Positions 55,347-63,353 of a DNA stretch of 64,000 nt are shown here, one piece after another. Each line of letters opens with the position of its first letter. Positions within the stretch are counted from its first letter, which is position 1. The notes beneath the pieces were generated by a model. It did no database searches and was not told where the DNA came from. It was given only the letters and a program-made list of their open reading frames with translations. The translations under genes and the position numbers were made by a program. The DNA is from JAMZMI01 sp047632435 (GTDB taxonomy: Bacteria; Bacteroidota; Bacteroidia; Cytophagales; Cyclobacteriaceae): positions 6,368-70,367 of the forward strand of contig JBLICU010000007.1 in NCBI GenBank assembly GCA_047632435.1. The letters are read 5' to 3'.

Positions 55347-56165
55347 CTAGTCATTATGCTTTAGTTGGAATTTGTAATCGTCAATTGAAATCCTTTTTTT
55401 GGAATGCACATCTATATATCCAAACTTATCTTTCAGAAATGCGCTATGTTCGGTCTTTTCTATAGTGAGAATGTCCAAACTCGGTATTTCAATATTATCC
55501 CCCTTTTCGAAAATAAGTGTATCAATATTCCCATCTACATGATAAACAAATGATTGGTCCTTGTAACAGCTATTATTAATGATTTTTATATCGTCATAAT
55601 TCCCACTCGTAATTTTCCTTTCCAAAAGGAAATAATTGAGCCCATCTCTAGCCCAGAGATCAAATCCTTGAATAAACTCAAAATTTTTGATCGAATTCAC
55701 ATTGAGTGATTTTTCCCTGAAAAAAACTTCTTCATCTGAACGTGCATAAGCAATCCATCCTTTACTCTTAATCACTTCAAAATGTTCAGGTTTTACACTT
55801 TCAAAAGGCACGCCATCAAAATACACAGCAAGTTGGTCTTTCTGGTAGGGTCCTTCTAAATTCAAAAACGACCCAGGATCTGCTCCTAAAATTGGTTTGC
55901 CCTCAAACCAAACAGTTCGATCATCCTTAGCAACTGATCCAAGAATCTCAAATTTGCTTTTATTTACGTTCTCGAGTCTGATAAATGCAGGATGCTGAAT
56001 CCCTGGACCAGCTGCTGAAGGTAACCATTCAGGTGTTGTAGAATGGTAGTAACGAATTTCAGATTCTACTTCCTTGTAACCAATTGATTGACCACAACCA
56101 TAAATAAATATTGGAATTATAATCTTCAAAATTGGAATTAATACTCTTCTAAAGGATACTATCAT
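55347..56165 (-). CDS. Lipoprotein with DKNYY repeats
   Basis: The 272-residue product has a hydrophobic N-terminus with lipobox IFIYGC at about residue 24. It has at least three DKNYY-like units: DDRTVWFEGKPILGADPGSF, KDQLAVYFDGVPFESVKPEH, and DEEVFFREKSLNVNSIKNFE. Proteins of this kind are surface or periplasmic lipoproteins without a known role. The C-terminus ends in a short beta-rich part. It is separate from its neighbours. Confidence 0.7.
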   Translation of the reverse strand: MIVSFRRVLIPILKIIIPIFIYGCGQSIGYKEVESEIRYYHSTTPEWLPSAAGPGIQHPAFIRLENVNKSKFEILGSVAKDDRTVWFEGKPILGADPGSFLNLEGPYQKDQLAVYFDGVPFESVKPEHFEVIKSKGWIAYARSDEEVFFREKSLNVNSIKNFEFIQGFDLWARDGLNYFLLERKITSGNYDDIKIINNSCYKDQSFVYHVDGNIDTLIFEKGDNIEIPSLDILTIEKTEHSAFLKDKFGYIDVHSKKRISIDDYKFQLKHND

Positions 56166-56425
56166 AATCGAATTTTATGGAACAACGTATCTAAAGGTTG
56201 TATACCCTCAAGCTGTGAATAGCACTAAACTAGCAAAATCTGCCGCGCCCAGGGGGTACTTCCAAAAATTCCAAATGACACTGCGTTCAGGAAGGTAAAC
56301 ATCCTGCGAGCTTCACTCAGTAGAAAGCTCTAAACTTTCCTCAGCGGTAGATTCACGGTCGAGTTGCAGAATGCTGACAGAAAGCACTTTGGTGCGGCCG
56401 GCTAGGCATAAAACCGATAGCGCCT

Positions 56426-56913
56426 GTTACAGCACGCTTATATCCGTTTAGTTAACCAGATCCGCGAGAGTTAGTATGAAGTTAACCACAGGAATAGATG
56501 TTACTGCGAGAATGTTCACAGTTCGATGTTTCAGTTGGAAAAACCCATACAACAAAGTTCCTGCAATGGCTAGATACTAGAAAAGTCCGTAGTTCGGGAG
56601 GTTCAACAGGAGAGGAGTTGAGTTGATGATAGCTATCAGAAGAAAAACCGAGAATAGAATTCGATGTTCGTTCTCCATCTTGTTAGTTCGTACAAAGTAG
56701 AGACCCGCTAAGAGAGTTAGGACGTAGAGAATTACAGCCACAGAAGTTAAAGTTCCTTGTCCGAAAAGTGTTAGACCGAAAGAGGCAGCAAGTAGACCTC
56801 CGATCCAGTTCGAGGTTTGTTCGTTGTTGCGAAAGATATAGAAGATGGTAATTCCAATTGCGCGTAACTTAATTAAGAGAATCTTATCCATCTATTGGAT
56901 TATGTGCTGTAAC
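56426..56913. repeat. Perfect 10-bp inverted repeats bracketing one gene
   Basis: GTTACAGCAC at 56426-56435 and GTGCTGTAAC at 56904-56913 are exact reverse complements. Each lies 12 bp from the end of the membrane-protein frame (56448-56891). Similarity may extend inward (ATAATCC versus TTATATCC). The symmetry suggests a small mobile cassette. The flanking gap from 56166 shows no gene. Confidence 0.55.
56448..56891 (-). pseudogene. Small membrane protein with internal stop codon
   Basis: From ATG 56891 the frame codes for about 104 residues with three helices (WIGGLLAASFGLTLFGQG, SVAVILYVLTLLAGLYFV, ILFSVFLLIAIINSTPLLLN) and stops at TAG 56577-56579. The same frame then continues for 41 more codons with further hydrophobic segments (YLAIAGTLLYGFFQL, PVVNFILTLADLVN) to TAA at 56448. 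The original protein probably had about 147 residues and five helices. The truncated form may still be made. No family recognised. Confidence 0.6.
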
Positions 56914-56985
56914 GTTCAGTATATGTGAAGCGTAGCAAAAGGGTGCTGTGATTTCATATACACCTTGTGTGCTCCCAGCATGGGC

Positions 56986-57008
56986 ATCTGGTATCTAAGA
57001 TACCAGAT
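56986..57008. repeat. Near-perfect palindrome in the gap after the photolyase gene
   Basis: ATCTGGTATCT and AGATACCAGAT are separated by one base. CCTTGTG (56963) and CACAAGG (57014) form an outer inverted pair. There is no T run. It could be a regulatory dyad, a cruciform, or the end of a mobile unit. Confidence 0.5.
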
Positions 57009-57089
57009 TATTCCACAAGGCTGGCGTTCCAGAGGGTGAAAGCAGCCGAGGCTCAGTCCCTTGTGAGCGGGCTCGTAACCCGTTCTCTC

Positions 57090-58574
57090 CTAGTTTTTTT
57101 CTAAGCCTTCCAGGAATCCCACCGCACGTTCCAAATGCGTGTTTCTTTTTTCGTCACTCATTTTATCCAGGGTATTTACAAGCATGGCTAGTCGTGGGTT
57201 TTGCGTGAAGAAGTCGCGATGGATATGCATGAACCTCCAGAAGAGTGCGTCCCAGGTGTCTTGCCAATTGCCTTTGGGGTAGTTGCTCATTTTCATCAGG
57301 TAGTTGCTGCCACTGATGTATGGTTTGGTGGACATGAGTCCGCCATCGGCAAATTGGCTCATGCCGTAAATGTTGGGTACCATGACCCAATCGTAGGCGT
57401 CAATGAAGAGCTCCATGAACCAGCGATACACCTCGTCTGGATCAAATTCGCAGAGCATCATGAAGTTGCCGAGCACCATCAGGCGCTCTATATGGTGACA
57501 GTATCCGGTTGATAACACTTTCCTGATGGTGGTATCAACGGGATCAATGCCGGTGGTTCCGTCATAAAAGGAAGGAGGTATTTTTCTGGAGAACTTCCAA
57601 TAGTTTTTAGTGCGCTCTTCAGTTCCTTTTACTTCGTAAATGCCTCTGATAAACTCTCGCCAACCGATGATTTGTCGTATGAATCCTTCGAGTGAATTGA
57701 TAGGAATGTTTTCTGCATTGGCAAATTCAAGTGCCCGATAGATGATGTACTGGGGGGTGATCAGTCCTACGTTCAGCATGGGAGTGAGTACGCTGTGGTG
57801 CAAGATGTTTTCCTCTTTTACAATAGCGTCTTCATAGGTGCCGAACTCCACAAATCGTGTTTGGAGGAAGTCTTCGAACCACTTTTTAGAGGCAGAGGAG
57901 GAGTTTGGGTAAAGTGGATAGTTTCCCAGCTTCCCAGGGCAGTCTGAGAAATGACTTTCCACGTATTCCCTTGCTTCTTTGTAATGCTCGTCTGTATCTG
58001 GAAAGGTGATGGATGGCGCTATTTTTTGCTTTGGGTATTTCTTTCTGTTTTCGGAATCGAAACTCCATTCTCCACCCACTGGAGTCCCGTCTTCGTTGAT
58101 CAGGATTTGATGCTTTTTGCGCTGTTCGGTGTAGAAGGAGGTCTGGTAGAATTTCTTCTTATCTGATCGGAAAAAGGGATCGAGATCTTCCCTAGCAGTC
58201 ATAAATAGAGGAGAGGGATAATTGACGATTTTGATCTGGTGTTGCTCAGCCAGCTTGCTTATACGCTTTTCCAGCCAGTTGTCCGTCACATCGATGTAGT
58301 GAATTTCTGCCACTCCTTTTTGAGCCAAATGGGGTAGGAGTGTCCGAATATCGGACAAGGGATCGACCGCTTCGATGTAGTGGGTGTCATGACTGGAACT
58401 AAGGTGCTTTTCGTACCGCTTCATAGAAGCACGATGAAAGGCAAGCTTTTGCTTATGGAAGTGGTACTGCTTGAAAAAGAGGTATTCTTCAATCAGGTAA
58501 ACTGGCCGATTCTCTTTGAGAAGCACGTTTTCTTCAAAAAGTTGATGTGGGAATATGAGGCTAACTTTTTTCAC
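57090..58574 (-). CDS. Cryptochrome/photolyase of the PhrB-like (6-4) group, lacking Fe-S cysteines
   Basis: The 494-residue flavoprotein has an N-terminal antenna-like domain (MKKVSLIFPHQLFEEN), then FAD-binding helices with IRQIIGWREFIRGIYE near 295, GYCHHIERLMVLGNFMML near 360, and IYGMSQFADGG near 405. This layout matches prokaryotic (6-4) photolyases, which use light to repair pyrimidine(6-4)pyrimidone lesions. Those proteins carry a [4Fe-4S] cluster; here the usual CxxC site after MSNY is PKGN, and only three cysteines occur in the whole protein. It is the last gene of a six-gene unit and overlaps the DUF2256 gene by 14 bp. Confidence 0.88.
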   Translation of the reverse strand: MKKVSLIFPHQLFEENVLLKENRPVYLIEEYLFFKQYHFHKQKLAFHRASMKRYEKHLSSSHDTHYIEAVDPLSDIRTLLPHLAQKGVAEIHYIDVTDNWLEKRISKLAEQHQIKIVNYPSPLFMTAREDLDPFFRSDKKKFYQTSFYTEQRKKHQILINEDGTPVGGEWSFDSENRKKYPKQKIAPSITFPDTDEHYKEAREYVESHFSDCPGKLGNYPLYPNSSSASKKWFEDFLQTRFVEFGTYEDAIVKEENILHHSVLTPMLNVGLITPQYIIYRALEFANAENIPINSLEGFIRQIIGWREFIRGIYEVKGTEERTKNYWKFSRKIPPSFYDGTTGIDPVDTTIRKVLSTGYCHHIERLMVLGNFMMLCEFDPDEVYRWFMELFIDAYDWVMVPNIYGMSQFADGGLMSTKPYISGSNYLMKMSNYPKGNWQDTWDALFWRFMHIHRDFFTQNPRLAMLVNTLDKMSDEKRNTHLERAVGFLEGLEKN

Positions 58575-58710
58575 TAATGCTGTGCTTTTTTCCGCTGCAT
58601 TTTTTACTGCAGTACTTCACTTCTTCCCATACATCTTTCCATTTCTTTCGCCAGGCGAATGGTCGTCCGCAGACGGTACAGGTTTTAACTGGAAGGTGCT
58701 GTTTTTTCAC
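58561..58710 (-). CDS. DUF2256 small zinc-ribbon protein
   Basis: From GTG 58710 a 49-residue basic protein is read, with LPVKTCTVCGRPFAWRKKW followed by KYCSKKCSG. Two CxxC-type pairs suggest one zinc site. This matches DUF2256, known as a neighbour of photolyase genes. It lies 6 bp after the flavin reductase stop and overlaps the photolyase start by 14 bp, which indicates co-translation. The role is unknown; nucleic-acid binding is likely from its charge. Confidence 0.85.
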   Translation of the reverse strand: MKKQHLPVKTCTVCGRPFAWRKKWKDVWEEVKYCSKKCSGKKHSISEKS

Positions 58711-58716
58711 GCAATA

Positions 58717-59352
58717 CTATTTACCAAAATCGGGAAGCACCTCTTTTCTGGCGTAAGGAAATTGATTCAACTTGGTCAGTTTGTAGTAGGTATTGACACC
58801 AGAAATACCAGCTGTCTCCAAGGAGGCTAGGTCTATTTGGCCTTGCTCATCGACAGACGCGTCAGGTACCATGAGATGCTGAATTTCACCAATCATGAGG
58901 ATGGTTTTGTTCCTATCAATCAGCACTTCCTCCAGGAATTTCATTCCAATTTTGAGCGAACTTTCTTTCACGAATGGAGCATGAAAGTCAGGTAGGTATT
59001 CTTCCGTAAACTTACAGATCTCAAACTCTGATTCTTCTTTGGAGAATTTGGCAGAGGTGTAGTGCGCCTGTTTCACTAGGTCTTGATGGATGTGATTGAT
59101 GGTGTAAAATCCATTCTCCTTAATGTTGATGTAGGTGTCCCGCGGCTTTTCATGTTGAGGACGTAGTACAAATCCGAGCAAGGCAGGGTCGCTCCCCAAG
59201 TGCACCACACTACTGAAAATTCCCACGTTTGGGAAACCGTCGTTGGATTTGGTGGCAATGAGATTTGCCGGCTTAATTCCTGTGATGGAGTTGATGATGT
59301 TCAATCTTCTGATTCGATCGGTATGTTCTATTTGTTCTTTCGTAAGGTGCAT
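58717..59352 (-). CDS. Flavin reductase-like protein
   Basis: The 211-residue protein has the split-barrel flavin-binding fold: INSITGIKPANLIATKSNDG, SSVVHLGSDPALLGFVLRPQ, and FYTINHIHQDLVKQAHYTSA. Such proteins reduce or bind FMN/FAD. Its place between two photolyase-type genes suggests it supplies or reduces flavin for them, an inference from position. It lies 12 bp after the FAD-binding protein gene. Confidence 0.88.
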   Translation of the reverse strand: MHLTKEQIEHTDRIRRLNIINSITGIKPANLIATKSNDGFPNVGIFSSVVHLGSDPALLGFVLRPQHEKPRDTYINIKENGFYTINHIHQDLVKQAHYTSAKFSKEESEFEICKFTEEYLPDFHAPFVKESSLKIGMKFLEEVLIDRNKTILMIGEIQHLMVPDASVDEQGQIDLASLETAGISGVNTYYKLTKLNQFPYARKEVLPDFGK

Positions 59353-59364
59353 GACTGCTGAGTT

Positions 59365-60510
59365 TTACTTCGTGTGTTTTTCGGTTTCGATATCTATTGG
59401 TACTAGCTCGCCTTCTTGTAGTTTGGGGATTTCTTTTTTGCACTTTTTCCAAAAGGCGAAGAAGGAGGGGAAATATCCTTTAACTGAAAACATCCAGTCT
59501 CTGGGGTCTTCCACTCCCTGGTAGTGATGATTTAAAGGATGTTCTTTGAAATGAATTTCTTTAAGTTGGTAAGTCTGCACCAGTTCGCCAAAGGAGCCAA
59601 CGAACACTTGCGTGTCAGGAATGTTTTTGGATAGGTTGAGTACAAATTGCAGCGTATGGTTAGAAATGGGAAACTGTGCGAAATGTGCTGGTTCTAATAG
59701 CAAAATGCGATTGGCCGGGAGGTCTTTTTTCCACTGCGGATCGAGGTTGTAAAAATTGTAGATGCAGGTTGGTTTCTTTGAGTCCACCGCCATGGGCTGC
59801 TTACCCGGCAGTGCGGTCTTTAGCGCCGGTGATGTCAGGGTTTTTAAGTCCTCGGGAATTTGCATGGAAGGAAATGCCTCATACTCGACATCTAAGAAGG
59901 TCTCCTTTTGATTCGAGTAGAAATGGGTATTGATATTTTCCTGATTGGCGTAATACTTCTTGTTGCTATTCGCTCCGGCTACCCATTGCCAACTCAATGA
60001 ATTGCTGGCCCAGTCCGCATCTAATAGGTGGTAGTACATCCATTTTGCTGGAACTTGCCAATGGCTTTTGCCAAGATTACATGCCATAGACGCTACATAC
60101 ATCCGCATGTGGTTGTGCATGTAGCCAGTTTCATAAAACCTTTCTAGCGCAGAATCTACTGCGTCTATTCCGGTTTTAGCTTCTACGATGCTTTGTGGCA
60201 TTTCAAGATTTTCAACATCTGGCTGGGGGTGTTTAAGGTCTTGGTTGATAGCATCTCCCTTACAAATCCACACTTGCTGCCAGTAATCCCTCCACGCGAG
60301 TTCTTGAATCAATTTGTTGGAATGGTAGGTGTTAAACCCCCGGGCCAAGATGGACTGGTACACTTGCTTGGTGGAGATGACTCCACGGGAAATGTAGGGA
60401 GATAGCTTAGTGACAGTTCCATCGGAATAGTTTCTTGTCGCGCCATAAGAAATAGGATCGATGGATTCCATCTGCCCCAAAATATCTTGGTAATCAGTGG
60501 TAAATTTCAT
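59365..60510 (-). CDS. FAD-binding photolyase/cryptochrome-like protein with C-terminal alpha/beta domain
   Basis: Residues 1 to about 225 are the FAD-binding helical domain of the photolyase family: LIQELAWRDYWQQVW near 68, YMHNHMRMYVASMACNLGKS near 130, and DADWASNSLSWQWVAGANS near 168. There is no antenna domain in front. Instead, residues from about 265 (ANRILLLEPAHFAQFPISNH, then TQVFVGSFGEL) look like an alpha/beta domain placed after it, as in a circular permutation. The enzyme activity is unknown. It overlaps the TIGR03643 gene upstream by 4 bp. Confidence 0.82.
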   Translation of the reverse strand: MKFTTDYQDILGQMESIDPISYGATRNYSDGTVTKLSPYISRGVISTKQVYQSILARGFNTYHSNKLIQELAWRDYWQQVWICKGDAINQDLKHPQPDVENLEMPQSIVEAKTGIDAVDSALERFYETGYMHNHMRMYVASMACNLGKSHWQVPAKWMYYHLLDADWASNSLSWQWVAGANSNKKYYANQENINTHFYSNQKETFLDVEYEAFPSMQIPEDLKTLTSPALKTALPGKQPMAVDSKKPTCIYNFYNLDPQWKKDLPANRILLLEPAHFAQFPISNHTLQFVLNLSKNIPDTQVFVGSFGELVQTYQLKEIHFKEHPLNHHYQGVEDPRDWMFSVKGYFPSFFAFWKKCKKEIPKLQEGELVPIDIETEKHTK

Positions 60511-60791
60511 CGCTTAGAGATTGTATTGAAGCTGATTGATTTTTGTCTTGAACACTTGAAGCGGTCGATGGAAGCTTCCCGCTTTTTTAGGTGTTTCTGA
60601 CTGACTCCACTATTCACTCGCTTTCGCCACAGTTTGAAACTGCTGGTCTTCAAACTGTTACGCATCAGGGTGATCACCATTTTCTCAGTCAATCCAAATT
60701 GGCATTTAATGGCTTCAAAGGGTGTACGATCTTCCCAGGCCATTTCAATTATCCGGTTGTGGTCTTCCTCTGGGAGTTGCAGTGAGTCCAT
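60507..60791 (-). CDS. TIGR03643-family small protein
   Basis: The 94-residue basic protein contains EEDHNRIIEMAWEDRTPFEA, FGLTEKMVITLMRNSLKTSS and FKLWRKRVNSG, the pattern of TIGR03643. Such proteins occur next to photolyase genes in marine bacteria. The helical layout with a turn near 30 suggests a DNA-binding helix-turn-helix. The function is not known. ATGA overlap with the following gene. Confidence 0.85.
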   Translation of the reverse strand: MDSLQLPEEDHNRIIEMAWEDRTPFEAIKCQFGLTEKMVITLMRNSLKTSSFKLWRKRVNSGVSQKHLKKREASIDRFKCSRQKSISFNTISKR

Positions 60792-60809
60792 ATTAGCAGC
60801 AGCTTTTAA

Positions 60810-60986
60810 CTATGCCTCTTCGGCAATGAGCTGTATAATTTGCTTTTGAATTTCCTCTGCTTCTGCGACTTTTTTATCACTTGCCGAGCGGTTCGTTTTT
60901 GAGAGGTTAAAGGCTTCCTCCAGAAGTTTTTGATACTGCTTCTGGAGTGTTTGTAGTTTCGGTTTTTTACTAAAAAGGTTGAACAT
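60810..60986 (-). CDS. Lacal_2735-family small protein
   Basis: From ATG 60986, 58 residues read MFNLFSKKPKLQTLQKQYQK and then LLEEAFNLSKTNRSASDKKV, with an acidic helical end. This matches the Lacal_2735 family of Bacteroidota, which has no known role. It is 18 bp upstream of the TIGR03643 gene and is likely the first gene of the photolyase unit. Confidence 0.85.
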   Translation of the reverse strand: MFNLFSKKPKLQTLQKQYQKLLEEAFNLSKTNRSASDKKVAEAEEIQKQIIQLIAEEA

Positions 60987-61082
60987 TTTTCTGTAGGTTG
61001 ACTTGATCTAATCATTCCAACTAATTCAAGAGGGAGATGTTTGAAATGGAGAGAAAAAGAATATGGGCGGGAGGGAGAGCGG

Positions 61083-61466
61083 TTAATTTTTGGCTCGGAG
61101 AATTATCCAGATAAGTGCCACAAAACCAAGTGTCAAAACGGAAAGGGACTTTTCGAATGTGGTCTCAGCAAAAATGTTTCCGACGGTATTCAGCGCAAAA
61201 AGTAACAGAAAGATCCACAAAATGGCACGCACAATTTTTAATGAAATTATCGGCTTTAGGTATGCTCCCTTGAGGAGGAGTGCTAAACCCAAAATTAGAT
61301 TGATGCCGATGGAGATGGTTTCGAATACATACATCTCCTCATCACTTTTCAACCGGCCGCCCCAGGTAATCTCGTAGGGAGTGATTTTCAAGAGGATGCT
61401 TAGGTGAAAGAGGGTAACCGCAGCAACAAATCCAAGCATTAGGTTGATGGCCGTTTTTTTGCTCAT
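61083..61466 (-). CDS. Small membrane protein of unknown function
   Basis: The 127-residue protein has four hydrophobic segments: INLMLGFVAAVTLFHLSILL, ETISIGINLILGLALLL, IVRAILWIFLLLFALNTVG, and SVLTLGFVALIWIIL. No family is recognised. It lies upstream of the photolyase unit with 96 bp between, and downstream of decayed genes. Confidence 0.6.
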   Translation of the reverse strand: MSKKTAINLMLGFVAAVTLFHLSILLKITPYEITWGGRLKSDEEMYVFETISIGINLILGLALLLKGAYLKPIISLKIVRAILWIFLLLFALNTVGNIFAETTFEKSLSVLTLGFVALIWIILRAKN

Positions 61467-61475
61467 TACTTTTCG

Positions 61476-61713
61476 CTAAGATAAGATTTTTGAAGACCCA
61501 TTCAAATACATCGTATTGGGATTGGCTGATTTCTCTGGTATTTGTTGAATAGCATCCCAATGCTCACAAATTTTGCCATTTTCATCAAACCGGAGAAAGT
61601 CCATCGTGATCATATCCAGGCCAGGTTTGATGAGTGTGCAATGCCACCAGATCCCCCTCAGCAACGCAGCAAACAAACTCAATCGCATTTTCCTTATTCT
61701 TTTCTAGGTTCAT
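61476..61713 (-). pseudogene. NTF2-like (SnoaL-type) protein remnant with deletion and frameshift
   Basis: From ATG 61713 the frame reads MNLEKNKENA and then jumps to VCCVAEGDLVALHTHQTWPG. This implies loss of about 40 residues. A frameshift near 61620 then leads to ITMDFLRFDENGKICEHWDA and IQQIPEKSANPNTMY in another frame. The parts belong to predicted SnoaL-like aldol condensation or NTF2-fold proteins. It cannot make a full fold. Confidence 0.7.
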
Positions 61714-61725
61714 CTGGTAGCTTAA

Positions 61726-62000
61726 TTATTCTTTGGGCTTGGTATAAGGAATTCTTCGAGAAACTTTTCCGTTGGCCAGTTCAATACGAATGCGTTGAAA
61801 ATCGCCTGGATCGTTAGCGTACTCCTCGAAGTTGAAAAGTTCAATTTTGTCAAGATGTCCGTCCGAATCAATATCGTACTCGTAGGATTCAACCGGAATT
61901 ATCGTTAATTCTGAGTTGTTTTAAATGGTCTGTGTTCCTCTGGGTTACCAGTTAGTTCAGGGTTGATGTCCAGTCCGTTAGAGTTTGATGGCTCTGTCTC
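61726..62000 (-). pseudogene. Degraded fragment with an acidic repeat-like C-terminal part
   Basis: Two frames share one region. The first reads PSNSNGLDINPELTGNPEEH. The second reads VESYEYDIDSDGHLDKIELF and ends YTKPKE. The switch lies near 61910. DIDSDGHLDKI resembles calcium-binding DxDxDG loops. No start codon is present. I do not know the parent family. Confidence 0.4.
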
Positions 62001-62421
62001 AATTGTTTGGAATTACCCATTGGCTATTTTTATACATCCAAATATCTGTAAACCGTCTTTTTCCTGTAGTCCCAGCTTTACCAGTTAAACCGGTTGGCAT
62101 TACTGTCTCCAAACCCATTACTATTCCGATATTATCAATAATTTTAATTCCGTCAACTTTTTGCACATAGGATGTAATCAATATATCCGAGTTTTAAGGC
62201 TTCCATAGCCATATTCAAATCAACCACAGTATTGCTTGGAGCATTGACAATTAAATCATTAGCAAGTATTTTTCTAATAATGGTTGAACTTGTAGTTGTT
62301 CCATTTGTCTTATTTCTTCTTCTGCCGAAGGCCTGTTTAAGATTTCATTTTTACAACTCATAATAGAAAATGATAAGAGTAAAACAAAAATTCCAAATTG
62401 AAAGAGTTTGGTTAGTAGCAT
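61999..62421 (-). pseudogene. DUF4440/NTF2-like lipoprotein remnant with frameshifts
   Basis: The N-terminus from ATG 62421 is a lipoprotein signal (LLLSFSIMSC). The frame then changes within about 30 codons to DLIVNAPSNTVVDLNMAMEA. It changes again to IKIIDNIGIVMGLETVMPTG, ending RRFTDIWMYKNSQWV. Together these give an NTF2-fold DUF4440 protein with two frameshifts and a missing end. Confidence 0.65.
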
Positions 62422-62603
62422 AATGAGAATTTTAATTCTTGGCTTATCGGTTTTTTAAATTAATTGCAACGTTTAGTACACGAGTAGTAGAGGAATAAAT
62501 TGCAACTACTTTTCGAATATTAATATACTTAATTAAACGCAAAAACGGTTCAGGATTTAACCTAAACCGTTATAACTTTTAAACTTTCTGGTATGCCGTT
62601 TTT

Positions 62604-62825
62604 TTATTTCCTAAGCCAATTAAAAAATTTCTTATTTATGAAAGGGATATAAATCCAAATCATTAAGGGAACAAGAATTAAACTCAATGCTAGATTTTGT
62701 AAAAGACTTGGTATTTCTGTCATTAAAGGTATTAGGCTTTTAGAAAGTAATGTGAAAACAGGGTAAATAAAAAACCAAATTAAAAATGCAAACTTGTATT
62801 TTTTTGGGGGTGTATTATTTTCCAT
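62604..62825 (-). CDS. Small two-helix membrane protein
   Basis: The 73-residue protein has two membrane helices (FAFLIWFFIYPVFTLLS and LALSLILVPLMIWIYIPF) and basic ends. It starts immediately after the stop of the following upstream gene, so the pair is one unit. The function is unknown. Confidence 0.6.
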   Translation of the reverse strand: MENNTPPKKYKFAFLIWFFIYPVFTLLSKSLIPLMTEIPSLLQNLALSLILVPLMIWIYIPFINKKFFNWLRK

Positions 62826-63260
62826 TTACGAGCTAATTTGCGAAAAATGATTGATTACATTTTTATTAAACAATAAATAAATAACCACTAATTGAACACA
62901 AAAGAAAAGGCCGATTGCACCAAAAATCATTTCTGGTGGATTAGATACTTGAGGACTGAGGTACTCCGTCAATAGTCCGTTTGCATAATCAAATGCGCCA
63001 ATACAGTTATAAGCAATTAATGCTCCCCAAAGCCTTAATCCTGTTTTCTTATAAGCTAAATATGCCATCAGTGGTGCTAATAATCCTAAGGTTGTATCTG
63101 TTGCCCAAGGCCCAAGCCACTCGTTCGGGTCTGGTCCTCCAAGCATTTCTAAACCTGGGAAATAGGTAATAACTGAAAACCTACTAAAGGTTAAAGCTAT
63201 CAGTATGGTTATCCATTTTATTTGTTTAGTATCATTTTGTGTTTCACGTAGATTATTCAT
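62826..63260 (-). CDS. Small four-helix membrane protein
   Basis: The 144-residue protein has four hydrophobic segments (WITILIALTFSRFSVI, LGLLAPLMAYLAYKK, LWGALIAYNCIGAFDYA, FGAIGLFFCVQLVVIYLLF) and a conserved-looking GGPDPNEWLGPWATD loop. No family recognised. Its stop is directly joined to the start of the 73-residue membrane protein gene. Confidence 0.6.
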   Translation of the reverse strand: MNNLRETQNDTKQIKWITILIALTFSRFSVITYFPGLEMLGGPDPNEWLGPWATDTTLGLLAPLMAYLAYKKTGLRLWGALIAYNCIGAFDYANGLLTEYLSPQVSNPPEMIFGAIGLFFCVQLVVIYLLFNKNVINHFSQISS

Positions 63261-63353
63261 TTCTTCCTGTCTATTTAAGATTTTAATAATAACGCAAAGT
63301 TGCAGTCATTCAGGAAGCTGTGCATTGATGTAGATCAAGAAATGAATTATAAA

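Noticed and set aside
56426..56913. Integron attC sites around the membrane-protein pseudogene
   Set aside because: The repeat GTTACAG does not fit the attC core GTTRRRY, and no integrase gene is present.
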